NCBI RefSeq assembly: GCF_049243985.1
Contig: NC_135384.1
Coordinates: forward strand, 12,148,501-12,212,500
Origin: Paroedura picta
Lineage: Eukaryota > Chordata > Lepidosauria > Squamata > Gekkonidae
Reading direction: 5' to 3'
Length of the DNA stretch: 64,000 nucleotides
Positions 31,141 through 42,785 of this stretch are shown here, in pieces (within the stretch, counting starts at the first letter, position 1; every line of letters begins with the position of its first letter). The notes under the pieces were generated by a model, which saw nothing but the letters and a program-made list of their open reading frames with translations, did not search any database and was not told the DNA's origin. Made by a program: the position numbers and the translations under genes.

Positions 31141-31336
31141 GCAAAAGGCCCACTAAAATCCCCATCAAAAACCCGAATAATCTTATCAAACTCTTCAAAA
31201 ATCAAGGAACAAACAGAAAAATACTCCTAAAAGAAATCAAAGAAAATGACCTCTGTTTATGGAGTACACACACAGCAAGGAAAGGAGAGAAAAATGGATG
31301 AGTGAGATAGAGAAGGAGCAGAGGAGCAGAGAGCAA

Positions 31337-31337
31337 A

Positions 31338-31421
<84 letters not shown>
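31337..31421 (+). repeat. GAAA microsatellite
   Basis: About 21 units of GAAA. It is followed by an unknown repeat also found after the compound microsatellite at 41286-41473. The long Ser/Phe and Lys/Glu frames here are repeat artefacts. Confidence 0.95.
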
Positions 31422-31427
<6 letters not shown>

Positions 31428-31436
31428 AAGGAGATA

Positions 31437-31735
31437 AAGGAAAATTATAGTTAAGAAAAGAAAGAGGAAAGGAAACTCAAACACAGAAAAGAAAACAAGG
31501 ATAACAAAGCAACAAAGAGAAGATAAAGCTGAAGACTGACAAAAGAACAAAGCAGCAGGCCCAGGCAAATAAACTCCACAGGCCCTCCTAACTCACCATT
31601 ACAGAAAATCCTCAACCCTTGAGAGTGTGGCTGCAGGAGTGGATCCCCCAGGGACCACTGGTCATCACCACCCACCTGGCCATTGTGGAGTAGCCACAGG
31701 ATGGAGCGCCCCACAGCTGCAGACGTGACTGAAAA
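31437..31735. repeat. Unknown repeat, copy 1
   Basis: Nearly identical to 41478-41790 (for example GCAGCAGGCCCAGGCAAATA and GGAGTGGATCCCCCAGGGAC). Both copies sit next to a GAAA tract. No coding frame or known family recognised; it may be part of the duplicated unit or a transposon. Confidence 0.6.
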
Positions 31736-31737
31736 GA

Positions 31738-32305
31738 CCTGTGAAAGCAACGAACGAGCGAGGCTTCACTGGCTAAAGTCCCTCCACAGAAGTGATTTAA
31801 AGTAAAACAAAGCTCCCTAAGTTCCCAAGTACAACACAGCCCCCTGTTTGGCACTGCCCGTAATTTGGACCACAAATCGCGCCCATGGGGGGGGATTTTT
31901 TTTCTACTTGAGGAGCGTGTAAACAATTAATCGCCAGCTTCTACGCCAGCAAAAAGGTCTTTCCGATGCTACGATTGAATGCATATTCGTTGCAATGGGT
32001 ATGTTTAGTTATTTTAAAAAGACAGTTCTTTGAGGGAAAGGGGCTTTTCAGGAGCATGAGCACAACAGCCCATTGGCTGTTCCGTTTGATTGACGGCCAG
32101 GGGTGGGAAGAAGCACTGAAAAAAATTGCTTCCTTTGTTGTGATTCCAGCGAGACCGGAAACCTGTGGGGAATGAATGAAACGCTACTGGGACTTCTATA
32201 TGCCACTAAAAATAAAGGTATGCGGAATGACGGATTTCCACTATTTAATATAGCGTTTCTGCATTCTGTGAACCTTTGGCAACATTGGTCCTTGTGCGGA
32301 ATGGC
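31738..32305 (-). mobile_element. Harbinger-like element, one end
   Basis: Same family as 44715-45673. The right end GTGCGGAATGGCC is present at about 32291-32303. The left end is missing, where it meets the unknown repeat. Shares GTAAACAAT, the GGCGTAG-type centre and the CCCATTGGCTGTTC segment with its relatives. Orientation is assigned arbitrarily. Confidence 0.65.
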
Positions 32306-32559
32306 CCCAAATTCCTGCTTGGCCCGACTGGCTAATCCTGTGATATCGAGAGTGGACAAGTGGGTCAGCATCATGTGGCAATCAAGACTAATTAACCCCT
32401 TCCTTCTGCCTTCCAATTGAATGTCGGTTTCTGTGTAGTTCTGGAAAGTTGTAGGGTGTGATGCTTACCAGTGCTGTGAATTGGAAGATCACTCCAATAG
32501 TTACGTAATCCAGAGAATATTTTTCATCAGAAAATAATTGCTGTCAACAATCTGAAAGA

Positions 32560-32794
32560 ACTTCTCTTGAGACCTCTATCATTACACACTTCAGGGATAT
32601 GTGGTGAACATCCTCAAAAACAGTGCAGAAGATATATAAAACATCTTTCCCAGAAAGCTTAAATTGAATATGAACTCAAAGTACACATTGTTGCAGAAGA
32701 TATGGAATGACAGGAATTCATCTGTCAGCTTTTGGGAATATCTTTGTGAAAAGAAGGAGTCAAATGAGAACTACTGAAAGTGCTTTCCAGAAAG
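32560..32794 (+). promoter_or_regulatory. Promoter and 5' exon of OR gene E
   Basis: Homeodomain-like CTAATTAACCCC (about 32388-32399), EBF-like TCTCTTGAGA (about 32564), TATATAAAA (32633-32641), exon ending CCAGAAAG|GTAAAA (GT at 32795). Acceptor CTTCCACAG ending 33856; intron 1062 bp. Most similar to the promoters of C and G. Confidence 0.7.
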
Positions 32795-33611
32795 GTAAAA
32801 ATCTTCCCTAATACATTGTCACCAAAAATCCACCATCTTTAAAAAGTTCAAAGCCTACTATATAAGGTCTACTTATTTCTCTAAAAAGTCTACCGTGAAG
32901 CTAATTTCTATTGTAATCATGACGAAAATCATGCATGAAAAGGTTTGGAAGGCGTGGGATGTGCTAGCTAAATGTTGAAAGCTAACTATGAAGGCTTTTA
33001 AGTAGGCAGGTTAAGAATATCATTTAATAGAATTCATTAATGTATATTTGTTGAAATATCTGGAAACTGTTGATCAATGTAAAAGGTAATGGTATATGTC
33101 TCATTGTAACCAACTCTGAGCTTACTGGGAAGGATGGGCTATACAATGTAATTATGACAATAATTATATTATTAATACTTTAATTTTGGTATGAAATAGG
33201 CATAGATTTGGACTTTCTGAGGGAGACTTCATGCCTGCTTGCAAGTGCTGTATTCAGACTCCGAAACCGATTTTTCATGCGAGAAGTATTATAAGGGAAG
33301 GTAACTACTTTTGATCTTGGATGGACATTAGAGACATTTATTGCTTGAATAATGTATGCCAATAAAGGTTTTCTCAGTCTTGCTTGAATAATAAGTATGA
33401 GTTAATCAGTAAATGGGTCCATTGCATTTGGAACCTATATACGAGTAGCATGTCTGGTTTCCAGGTAGCCTCATTGATCTCAATCTGCCTTAACCTTTGA
33501 AACAAACAAAACTGCAGTATCAAACATGAAAGAAGCATTTTTTTTTTGGCCTATCAGGACTCTAAACCATTATTTAGTCTTTTTATGTTGTCCTCTATAA
33601 ACTCTATAAAT

Positions 33612-33711
33612 GGACTCCGGGGAATGGTGGAGGACAGGAAGGCCTGGAGGATCATTGTCCATGGGGTCGCGATGGGTCGGACACGACTTCGCACATAACA
33701 ACAACAAACTC
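33612..33711 (+). mobile_element. BovB LINE 3' end fragment
   Basis: The last 100 bp of a BovB-type element, ending GGGTCGGACACGACTTCGCAC then ACAACAACAA. It is the same sequence, in the other orientation, as the end of the copy at 47565-48240. It lies in the intron of gene E. Confidence 0.8.
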
Positions 33712-33761
33712 TATAAACAAAAAATTAAAGAGAACAGGGTCAAAGTGAGCCCCCCCCCTTG

Positions 33762-33785
33762 AGAGAAAGAGAGAGAGAGAGAGAG
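33762..33785 (+). repeat. GA dinucleotide tract
   Basis: GA run about 70 bp before the acceptor of gene E, at the same relative position as in C, F, G and H. Confidence 0.9.
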
Positions 33786-33883
33786 CAGATCCAACCCTGT
33801 GAGAAAATTCAATTCATTAATAGATTCTGAATCAAGCTTTCTTTTTTCTTCCACAGCAATCCAGGTGAAGTCCATGCAAGGAA

Positions 33884-34891
33884 ATGCCTAATTCAAGCAC
33901 TGTAACAACTTTCCTTCTTCTGGGTTTCTCTGACACCTGGGAGCAAAATGTATTGTACTTCGTTCTTTTATTAGTTATTTACTTGGCAGCTCTGATTGCA
34001 AACTTCCTCATCATTTTAGTTGTATCCTTGGACCAGCAGCTCCATACTCCCATGTACTTTTTCTTGGTGAATTTATCTGTCCTTGATCTGGGATCCATAT
34101 CTGTCACCATCCCAAATGCCATGATTAATTCCCTCTTGAACACCTGGGAGATTTCACATTTTGGATGTGTCGCACAAGTCTATTCCTTGATCTTTTTATT
34201 GGCATCGGACTATTTCCTCCTCACTGGTATGGCCTATGACAGATATGTTGCCATCTGTGACCCACTACACTATGAGACAGTCATGGATAGAAAAGTCTGC
34301 ATCAAGATGGCAACCAGTGCATGGGTTGCTGGTCTTCTTTACTCAGGCTTACACACCGGCAGCACCTTTGCCATCACCTTCTGCTCCAACGTCATCAACC
34401 AGTTCTTCTGTGAGATCCCACAGCTACTGAAAATATCTTGTGACAATTTGTACCTAATTGAAGTTGGAGTTCTTGTTTTCAGTGCATTTATAGTCTTCTC
34501 GTGCTTTAGCTTCATAATTGTTTCATATGTGCACATTTTCAAGTCTGTGCTCAGAATCCCCACCACCCAGGGCAGGAACAAAGCATTCTCCACATGTGTC
34601 CCCCACCTTATTGTGGTCTCCTTGTTTGTCAGCATTGCAAGCTTTACCTACCTGAAGCCCAACTCACGATCCCCTTCAGATCTGGATCTGGTATTTGCTA
34701 TACTGTATTCCGTGGTTCCTCCACTGATGAACCCAGTTATCTATACAATGAGGAACAGGGACATCAGAGTTGCACTATGGAAAATGTTTCAATGTGGCAT
34801 TTTTTCAAGAAGAAAAACTAGGTTTCCCCTTATCAATCTGATTACCCGATGTGATTTGTTAAAGGAAAAAGTGTTCTGTGGCATAGCCTAG
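33884..34891 (+). CDS. Olfactory receptor E (OR family 14-like)
   Basis: 335 residues, the longest of the MPNSS group, intact. Starts MPNSSTVTTFLLLGFSDTWE. Family marks are complete (HTPMYFFL, MAYDRYVAIC, KAFSTCVPHL, NPVIYTMRN). The TM1-loop reads LIILVVSLDQQ, shared only with H. The tail runs on into FPLINLITRCDLLKEKVFCG because a deletion of the 3' flank joins the end of the reading frame to a downstream GTTCTGTGGCATAG segment. The same deletion junction is present after gene H. TM5 (EVGVLVFSAFIVFSCFSF) groups it with F and H, although its promoter groups with C and G. Confidence 0.93.
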   Translation: MPNSSTVTTFLLLGFSDTWEQNVLYFVLLLVIYLAALIANFLIILVVSLDQQLHTPMYFFLVNLSVLDLGSISVTIPNAMINSLLNTWEISHFGCVAQVYSLIFLLASDYFLLTGMAYDRYVAICDPLHYETVMDRKVCIKMATSAWVAGLLYSGLHTGSTFAITFCSNVINQFFCEIPQLLKISCDNLYLIEVGVLVFSAFIVFSCFSFIIVSYVHIFKSVLRIPTTQGRNKAFSTCVPHLIVVSLFVSIASFTYLKPNSRSPSDLDLVFAILYSVVPPLMNPVIYTMRNRDIRVALWKMFQCGIFSRRKTRFPLINLITRCDLLKEKVFCGIA

Positions 34892-34974
34892 CAGGTCTTC
34901 AGTCCTGTTATAGAGGCTCACTGATGCTCAGTCCCTTTCTCTGGCCAGCGAAGAGAATCTCTTTCACACTGCTT

Positions 34975-35263
34975 GGAGAATGTAGCAGAAGGAGAAAATG
35001 AGTTTGCTGTTATATGTCACTTTTCTCTACCAGAAGGAATCTCAAAGCAGCTTCCAATTGTCTTCCCTCTCCTCTCCCCACAACAGATACCCTGTGATGC
35101 AGGTGAGATTGAGAGAGCCCTGATATTACTACTTGGTCAGAACAGCTTTACCAGTGCTGTGGCAAGCCCAAGGTCACCCAGCTGGCTGCATGTGGGAAGT
35201 GCTGAATCAAGCTCAAATCACCAGATTCGTAGTCTGTGGTTCTAACCACTATACCAAGCTGGC
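34975..35263 (-). repeat. tRNA-derived SINE, complete
   Basis: Minus strand: head GCCAGCTTGGTATAGTGGTT (5' end at 35263), then body, then a GATTCCTTCTGGTAGAGAAA end at the left. Also present after F and H at the same relative place, so it was inserted before those duplications. Confidence 0.75.
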
Positions 35264-35369
35264 TTCATCTAGCAGGCTAGTGAAGCATGGCCCCTCCTGA
35301 GGCCAATAAGGGCTTTTTTTCTCGGTTGTCTTCCTCTGGAAGCCAGGCACTTTATTTTTTAACAGTCAT

Positions 35370-36350
35370 TTAGACCAATACAAATTGTAATAAGCATAAA
35401 TAATGTAAATGGTTGCTAAAATATGTGAACAATAAAATAAAATGAATAAAACAAAGAGCATAAAATCTGTTTCCAAATATTATCCTCTGAGGATACACAT
35501 AGTTTAATAGCAGTTGAGGCCAAACATGCTTATCTGGGGTCAGGGTTGGTGTTGACCCAATGTTGTGTTTTGTGGGTGGCATGGGCAGAAAGGTGGCCTC
35601 TCAGGTACATTGGACCCAAACCATGTAAGGCCTTAAATGTAATTACCAGAACCTTAAACTTGATTTGGTTCTCGACTGGTAACCATGCAGATGTTGGACC
35701 ATAGGCCAGATGTGGGGCCTCCAAGGTATTCCTGTGAGAATCCAGGCTGCTGCATTCTGGACCAGTTCTAGTTTCCAGATCAAGGATAAAGGTAGGTAAA
35801 CATAGAGCGAGTTGCAGAACTCCAGTCTAGAGGTGACCGTCTCATGGATCATTATGGCTAGGTGATCCAGGGCCAAGTAGGATGTAATAGTTTGGCTTGG
35901 TACAGGCGGATGAATGCCAGCCATGTTAATTTTGTGACCTATGCCTCCAAAGAAAGGGAGGCATATTTAATGCCCACATTTCTGGTGGTGTGAGTCACTG
36001 ACAGTTGCACTCCTTATGGGGTAGTCACATTTCTTCACTCATCTCTACATCCATGAGCAACTCACTGTATCCCCACTAAACTATTTATTGCCTCGTGGCC
36101 AGGGCCCTTTCTGCACATGTTGGGTAATGTACCTTCAAAGTATTTTCAGCTGCAGAAGCACATTGAAGTAGCATTATCCAGAGTGTACAGAATGGGCCCA
36201 AATCTAATCAATCTACATTTTAAAAAGTCATTCCCACCAGCCTGACCATCATGAAGTTGGCAAATAAGGGCCCTGCCCAAGTGTCAATCCATAGAAGGCC
36301 CCCATATTTCTGCTTGGCCTCAAATGATGACTAGCTAATCCTGTGATATC
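35370..36350 (-). mobile_element. L2 LINE remnant in duplicated 3' block
   Basis: Minus-strand coding remnants: LELVQNAAAWILTG, ITFKALHGLGPMYLRGHL. These are the L2-clade reverse transcriptase end. The whole block, with CTTTCTGCACATGTTGGGT and CTGCCCAAGTGTCAATCCA at its right end, recurs at 46560-47560, 51965-53010 and 63430-64000. Confidence 0.7.
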
Positions 36351-36355
36351 AAGAA

Positions 36356-37015
36356 TCATAGAATCATAGAGTTGGAAGGGGCCATTCAGGCCATCTAGTC
36401 CAACCCCCTGCTCAATGCAGGATTAGCCCTAAGCATCCTAAAGCATCCAAGAAAAGTGTGTATCCAACCTTTGCTTGAAGACTGCCCATGAGGGGGAGCT
36501 CACCACCTCCTTAGGCAGCCTATTCCACTGCTGAAATACTCTGACTGTGAAAAATTTTTCCCTGATATCTAGCCTATATCGTTGTACTTGTAGTTTAAAC
36601 CCATTACTGTGTGTCCTCTCCTCTGCAGCCAACAGAAACAGCATCCTGCCCTCCTCCAAGTGACAATCTTTCAAATGCTTAAAGAGGGCTATCATGTCCC
36701 CTCTCAACCTCCTTTTCTCCAGGCTGAACATTCCCAAGTCCCTCAACCTATCTTCATAGGGCTTGGTCCCTTGGCCCCAGATCATCTTCGTCACTCTCCT
36801 CTGTACCCTTTCAATTTTATCTAAGTCCTTCTTGAAGTGAGACCTCCAGAACTGCACACAGTACTCCAGGTGTGGTCTGACCAGTGCCGTATACAATGGG
36901 ACTATGGCATCTTGTGATTTTGATGTGATGTCCCTGTTGATACAGCCCAAAATAGCATTCAACTTTTTTACTGCTGCATCACACTGCCTGCTCATGTTTA
37001 GTTTACAATCCAGAG
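36356..37015 (-). mobile_element. CR1 LINE, 3' 0.66 kb with open frame
   Basis: Minus-strand frame of 185 codons, still open, encodes the CR1 reverse transcriptase C-terminal part: VRPHLEYCVQFW, ERVQRRVTKMIWG, GDMIALFKHLKD, FFTVRVFQQWNRLPKEVV. The 3' end is GATTCTATGATTCT-type at the left. It interrupts the GATATCAAG / AGTGGGTCAAC sequence that is uninterrupted upstream of genes H and I, so the insertion happened in the F unit. 5' truncated, hence not mobile. Confidence 0.9.
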
Positions 37016-37339
37016 TGGGTCAACATCACGTGGCAATCAAAAATATTTAACCCCTTCCACCTGCCTTCCGACTGAATGTGTGTTTCATCATCATCCCGCC
37101 AGGCTGACCTTGAGATTCATTGATTCCTGCCACCTTAGCTTCCTCTGCAAATCATATGGGGGGTTTTGGAGATAAAGAAGGTATTCCAATTCCCTTCATT
37201 TTTCACACAAAAGTTAAATGTGTGGTTCTGGAAAGTTGTAGGGTGTGATGCCTACCTGTGCTATGAATTGGAGGATCACTCCTACAGTTACATAATGCAG
37301 AGAATATTTTTCATCAGAAAGTCCTTGCAGTCTGCAAAT

Positions 37340-37572
37340 AGAAATAACTTCTCTTGAGACCTCTGTTATTAAACACTTCTGGGATATGTGATGAACATCC
37401 TCAAAAACAGTGCAGAAGAGGTATAAATCTTCTTACCCACAAAGCATAAATTCGCCATGAATTCAAAGTGCAAATTATTGCAGAAGATCTGGATGGACAG
37501 AAATAATCTTTCAACTTTTGGGAATATCTTTGTGAAAAGAAGACATCAAATGAGAAAGTGCCTTCTTGAAAG
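37340..37572 (+). promoter_or_regulatory. Promoter and 5' exon of OR gene F
   Basis: EBF-like TCTCTTGAGA (about 37350), TATAAAT (37422-37428), exon ending CTTGAAAG|GTAAAA (GT at 37573). Acceptor CCTCCACAG ending 38996; intron 1424 bp. The homeodomain-like site of C, E and G is replaced by ATTTAACCCC. Groups with H and I. Confidence 0.7.
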
Positions 37573-38619
37573 GTAAAAATCTTCCCCTTTCCATTGCCAT
37601 CAAACAGCTATCGTCTTTAAAAAGTTCATAGCCTACTATGTAAATTCTACTTTATAAATTAGGCTTATTGTAGACTTTCTCTAAAAACGTTTTACTGTAA
37701 GCCTAATTTATAAAGTACTAGCACTCATTACTAAAATCATACATGGAAACAATTGGAAGATGCTGACTCTGCTAGCTAAATGTTAAAAACTACCTCTGAA
37801 GGGGAATGAAATAGACTTACAGTCTACAGTTTGGGCTATCTGAAGGAGGTTTCATGGCTGCCTTTAGCATCTTGTAGTCACTTGACAGAATCCTCCCCAG
37901 TTTTTTCTGCTTACTACAGCCCAGGAGCCATGTGGAATTTCTCCAAGCAGGTCCCATTGTACCCAGCATAGTTTCTTGGGGTGGTCAGAAAAGAACTCTG
38001 CCTTCTTCTTCACAGGTAGAAAAGCTGTTAGGATCCAACCAACATTTTATTCTTTCTGTATTTTATGTCCCCATTATGCAAAACAATATGTTACCACGTA
38101 TTCCCACAGCTTTTCTGCTAACATTGTATGAATAATTAATTTCGGCAACCTGGGGTAACCTCACTTGTGTACATCCCTCTGAGTGGTGGATACATTATAT
38201 AGACTGAATATCCATATGTATCCCTATATCTTCCCTCAATCTTTTTCATTCTGGCATATCTTTACAACTGCCTACCCAGTTATTTTGGAATTCCCACTGT
38301 GGTTTTAGATACGGCTGCATGCAGATCTTGGATTGTAATAAAGAAATTGATTGATTGGGAATTCCCACTGCAAACTATCTCTGCCCCACCCAACCCCCAC
38401 AGTAATGACATCTGTTTTCACAAGGCATTTTTGATCTATCAGTCATTTCATCTTCAGCAACTTACTTTCACATCCAAGGGAGTGAAGACTGGGACGAGGT
38501 AGATATTTGTGTTATATTCAAACCCCAAGGCGATTTTTCAAGGAATAAATATTATAAGTGACAGATGGACATTGGAAATATTTATTACTTGAACAACATA
38601 TATTAGTTAATCAGTGAGT

Positions 38620-38770
38620 GACTTCATTGAATTTCAAACCTACGACTGAATAGCATACCTGGTTTACAGATAGGCCCATTGATCTGAATCTGCTTTATGG
38701 AATGAGTCCATTGCATTTTGAACCTATATATGAGTAGCATGCCAGATTCCCAGGTAGCCTCATTGATCTT
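38620..38770 (+). repeat. Imperfect tandem duplication of about 80 bp in OR F intron
   Basis: Two successive versions of a CATTGAATTT/CATTGCATTTTGAACCT ... AGCATACCTGG/AGCATGCCAGA ... CATTGATCTGAATCTGC/CATTGATCTTAATCTGC segment. Also present in the intron of H, where it is split by the 581-bp insertion at 49594. Confidence 0.6.
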
Positions 38771-38895
38771 AATCTGCCTTAACCATTGAAACAAACACAA
38801 CTGCAATATCAAACATGAAAGAAGCACTTTCTTTACCTATCAGGAATCTAAACCATTCTTTAATCTATTTATGCTGTCAAAGTGAGCTCTCCGCC

Positions 38896-38899
<4 letters not shown>

Positions 38900-38928
<29 letters not shown>
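38900..38928 (+). repeat. GA dinucleotide tract
   Basis: GA run about 70 bp before the acceptor of gene F. Confidence 0.9.
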
Positions 38929-38932
<4 letters not shown>

Positions 38933-39023
38933 AACCCTGTGAGAAAATACAATTCATTAATAGATTCTGAATCAATCTTTCATTTTTCCTCCACAGCAAT
39001 CCAGGAAAAGTCCATGCAAGGAA

Positions 39024-39989
39024 ATGCCTAATTCAAGCACTATTACAACTTTCTTTCTTCTGGGTTTCTCTGACACCTGGGAACAAAACGTATTGTACTT
39101 CGTTCTTTTATTAGTTATTTACTTGGCAGCTCTGATTGCAAACTTTCTCATCATTTCAGCTGTGTCCCTGGATCAGCAGCTCCATACTCCCATGTACTTT
39201 TTCTTGGTGAATTTATCAGTCCTTGATCTGGGATCCATATCTGTCACCATCCCAAATGCCATGGTTAATTGCCTCTTGAACACCTGGGAGATTTCATATT
39301 CTGGATGTGTCGCACAAGTCTATTCCTTGGCCTTTTTCTTGACAACAGACTATTTCCTCCTCACTGGTATGGCCTATGACAGATATGTCGCCATCTGTGA
39401 CCCACTACACTATGAGACAGTCATGGATAGAACAGTCTGCATCAAGATGGTGGCCTGCACATGGGTTGTTGGTCTTCTTTACTCAGGCTTACACACCAGT
39501 AGCACTTTTGCCATCACCTTCTGCTCCAACGTCATTAACCAGTTTTTCTGTGAGATCCCACAGCTACTGAAAGTGTCTTGTGACAATTTGTATCTCATTG
39601 AAGTTGGAGTTCTTGTCTTCAGTGCATTTATAGTCTTCTCGTGCTTTGGCTTCATAATTGTTTCATATGTGCACATTTTCAAGTCTGTGCTCAGAATCCC
39701 CACCACCCAGGGCAGGAGCAAAGCTTTCTCCACATGTGTCCCCCACCTTATTGTGGTCTCCTTGTTTGTCAGCATTGCAAGCTTTACCTACCTGAAGCCC
39801 AACTCACGATCCCCTTCAGATCTGGATCTGGCGTTTGCTATACTGTATTCTGTGGTGCCTCCACTGATGAACCCAGTCATCTATACCATGAGGAACAGGG
39901 ACATCAGAGTCGCACTATGGAAAATGTTTCAATGTGGCCTTTTTTCAGGAAGAAAAACTAGGTTTCCCCTTATCGATTTGCTTCCATGA
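39024..39989 (+). CDS. Olfactory receptor F (OR family 14-like)
   Basis: 321 residues, intact. Starts MPNSSTITTFFLLGFSDTWE. Complete family motifs (HTPMYFFL, MAYDRYVAIC, KAFSTCVPHL, NPVIYTMRN). It has ISAVSLDQQ before TM2 (unlike E and H) but the EVGVLVFSAFIVFSCFGF TM5 of H. It ends FPLIDLLP. The end and 3' flank are nearly identical to pseudogene K at 62.5 kb. Standard odorant receptor; ligand not predictable. Confidence 0.93.
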   Translation: MPNSSTITTFFLLGFSDTWEQNVLYFVLLLVIYLAALIANFLIISAVSLDQQLHTPMYFFLVNLSVLDLGSISVTIPNAMVNCLLNTWEISYSGCVAQVYSLAFFLTTDYFLLTGMAYDRYVAICDPLHYETVMDRTVCIKMVACTWVVGLLYSGLHTSSTFAITFCSNVINQFFCEIPQLLKVSCDNLYLIEVGVLVFSAFIVFSCFGFIIVSYVHIFKSVLRIPTTQGRSKAFSTCVPHLIVVSLFVSIASFTYLKPNSRSPSDLDLAFAILYSVVPPLMNPVIYTMRNRDIRVALWKMFQCGLFSGRKTRFPLIDLLP

Positions 39990-40311
39990 TGTAATTTGTT
40001 AAAGGAAAAACAGTTTTCATAACCAAAAGCTTACAGAGAGGAAAGGAATAGATATCTGGTAGGTTCTACAGATGGACATAAGCCCTACTAGGCAGCAAGA
40101 GTGCGGAAAACGGTGCTTCTGAGATGCACCAGTGAGGACTGCAGATGACAGACAAGATAAACTTGTATATAGTGTGAAAGGGACATGAGTCCATCTTACT
40201 CGCTTCTATTCTGTGGCATAGCCTAGCAGGTCTTCGGTCCTGTTATAGAGTCTCACTGATGCTCAGTCCCTTCCTCTGTCCAGTGAAGAGAGTCTCTTTC
40301 AGACTGCTTGG

Positions 40312-40555
40312 AGAATGCAGCAGAAGGAAAAAAAGAGTTTGCTGTTATATGTCGCTTTTCTCTACCCAGTCGCCTTCCCTTTCCTCTCTCTACAACAGAC
40401 ACCCTGTGAGGTGGCTGAGGCTGAGAGAGCCCTGATATTCCTGCTCGGTCAGAACAGCTATACCCGTGCTGTGGCAAGCCCAAGGTCACCCGGCTGGCTG
40501 CATGTGGGGGAGTGGTGAATCAAGCTCATGCTTCTAACCACTATACCAAGCTGGC
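40312..40555 (-). repeat. tRNA-derived SINE, shortened
   Basis: Same insertion as after E and H, with an internal deletion around TCTACCCAGTCGCC and a truncated head region. Head end at 40555. Confidence 0.7.
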
Positions 40556-41284
40556 TTCATCTAGCAGGCTAGAGAAGCATGGCTCCCTGAGGCCAATAAG
40601 GGCTTTTTTTCTCGGTTGTCTTCCTTTATTTTTAACAGTCCTTTAGACCAATACAAATTGTAATATGCATAAATAATGTAAATAGTTGCTTAGATATGTG
40701 AACAATAAAATAAAATAAATAAAACAAAGAACATAAAATCCCTGTTTGCAATTATTATCCTCTGAGGTTTAATGGCAGGACCTATAGCAGGTCCTGGGCA
40801 GAGGGGGAGGCCATCTGTAGAGTTCTTCCACTGTAGAGTTCTTCCACTTGCACCCATTGTATTCCTGAATGCAGTATGCATATAATATTGAAGCAAATAC
40901 ATACTTTGCAGCATTGTATTGTGAAGTTTACGCACAGTAATTGCTTTGTGCTTGCAACTCATTGCTCCCTTCCTCTGGCAGGCCAAAGAGAGTTTATTTC
41001 AGGCCGTGGGTGAATGATGGGAGGGACAGGGCTTCAGCAAGAGGGCAAGCAAAGCAGGGTTCCCTGAGGCTGACAAGGGCTTTTCTTCTCAGTTCTCATT
41101 CTCCGGAAGGCAGGCATTCAGCACTAAGGCAAAAAGTCAAGTTATGTTCACTTCACTCCCTCTGATCCACCCAACTCACCACTTTTAAGCCTACTGCATA
41201 GTGTTGGTGCAAGGATAAAATAGAGAAGGGGAGAAGTTGACAAGGAGAGAAAAATTGGATGAGTGAGATAGAGAAGGACCAGAG

Positions 41285-41475
<191 letters not shown>

Positions 41476-41477
41476 GG

Positions 41478-41790
41478 AGAAACTGAGAAGAAAAATTATA
41501 GATAAGAAAAGAAAGAGGAAAAGAAACGCTGAACACAGAAAAGAAAACAAGGATAACAAAGCAACAAAGAGAAGATAAAGCTGAAGACTGACAGAAGAAC
41601 AAAGCAGCAGGCCCAGGCAAATAAACTCCACAGGCCCTCCTAACTCACCACTACAAAAATTCCTCAACCCTTGAGAGTCTGGCTGCAGGAGTGGATCCCC
41701 CAGGGACCACTGGTCATTGCTACCCACCCACTCACCTGGCCACAGGACCGAGACCCTCACAGATGCAGATGTGGCTGAAAATCGCTGCCT
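41478..41790. repeat. Unknown repeat, copy 2
   Basis: Second copy of the element at 31437-31735. It continues to about 42290 with a further stretch (GACCCCGCTGCCC, GGAACATGGAGGGAG) that has no other copy here and that I cannot assign. Short frames there show no recognisable domain. Confidence 0.5.
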
Positions 41791-42549
41791 ACCAATTTGT
41801 GGGAACGCCCGCAGGGTAAGACCCCACATGGCCAAGCGTCGCCACCTACCAGCCATCCACAGGTCATCACCATCTTCCAGCTACTCGACAATCGAGAGAG
41901 CGGGCACAGGGTGTGGCCGAGGAAACACACTGCCCTGGGCCATCCAGGGACAGCCACCATGCCCAACCATCACTGCCTAATCCCATGCCTCCAAGAATAT
42001 TGTGGTAGACCCCGCTGCCCATGGTCATGCCGGGCGTCTGGACTCTGGTGCTCAGACATCAGCCCATCCAGGCCCCACAGGGCAAGTGTTACTGCTGCAC
42101 GTCAAAGAGGAACATGGAGGGAGATATTGCTGGGGAGGTGCATGGGACTGTGGGGAGGAAATGGGGGGAGGGCACACCAGAGAACTGGTCTAATCTTGGG
42201 AAGGGCCTTGCCTCAAAGGAAGGGGAATTTTGACAGGGGCGGGGGGGAACCTCTCTTCAAGGGGGGTATTTTGGCAGGAAGAACCACAAGGACAACTCCA
42301 AATTCCTGCTTGGCCTGACTGGCTAATCCTGTGATATCGAGAGTGGACGAGTGGGTCAGCATCATGTGGCCATCAAGACTAATTAACCCCTTCCTTCTGC
42401 CTTCCAATTGAATGTCGGTTTCTGTGTGGTTCTGGACAGTTGTAGGGTGTGATGCTTACCAGTGCTGTGAATTGGAAGATCACTCCAATAGTTACGTAAT
42501 CCAGAGAATATTTTTCATCAGAAAATAATTGCAGTCTACAATTAGAAAC

Positions 42550-42785
42550 AACTTCTCTTGAGACCTCTGTTATTAAATACTTCTGGGATATGTGGTGAAC
42601 ATCCTCAAAAACAGTGCAGAAGATATATAAAACATCTTTCCCAGAAAGCTTAAATTGAATATGAACTCAAAGTACACATTGTTGCAGAAGATATGGAATG
42701 ACAGGAATTCATCTGTCAGCGTTTGGGAATATCTTTGTGAAAAGAAGGAATCAAATGAGAACTACTGAAAGTGCTTTCCAGAAAG
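42550..42785 (+). promoter_or_regulatory. Promoter and 5' exon of OR gene G
   Basis: Homeodomain-like CTAATTAACCCC (about 42378-42389), EBF-like TCTCTTGAGA (about 42553), TATATAAAA (42624-42632), exon ending CCAGAAAG|GTAAAA (GT at 42786). Acceptor CCTCAACAG ending 43749; intron 964 bp, the shortest in the array. Confidence 0.7.

Noticed and set aside
31257-31568. Ser-Phe-Phe-Leu and Lys-Glu-Arg repeat frames (also 41153-41856)
   Set aside because: Translations of GAAA and AAGC microsatellites.
34339-34635. 98-residue antisense frame repeated in several OR genes
   Set aside because: Antisense shadow of TM5-TM6 coding sequence.
36438-36995. 185-codon minus-strand open frame
   Set aside because: A host gene was considered, but the residues are the CR1 reverse transcriptase C-terminus and the element is 5' truncated.
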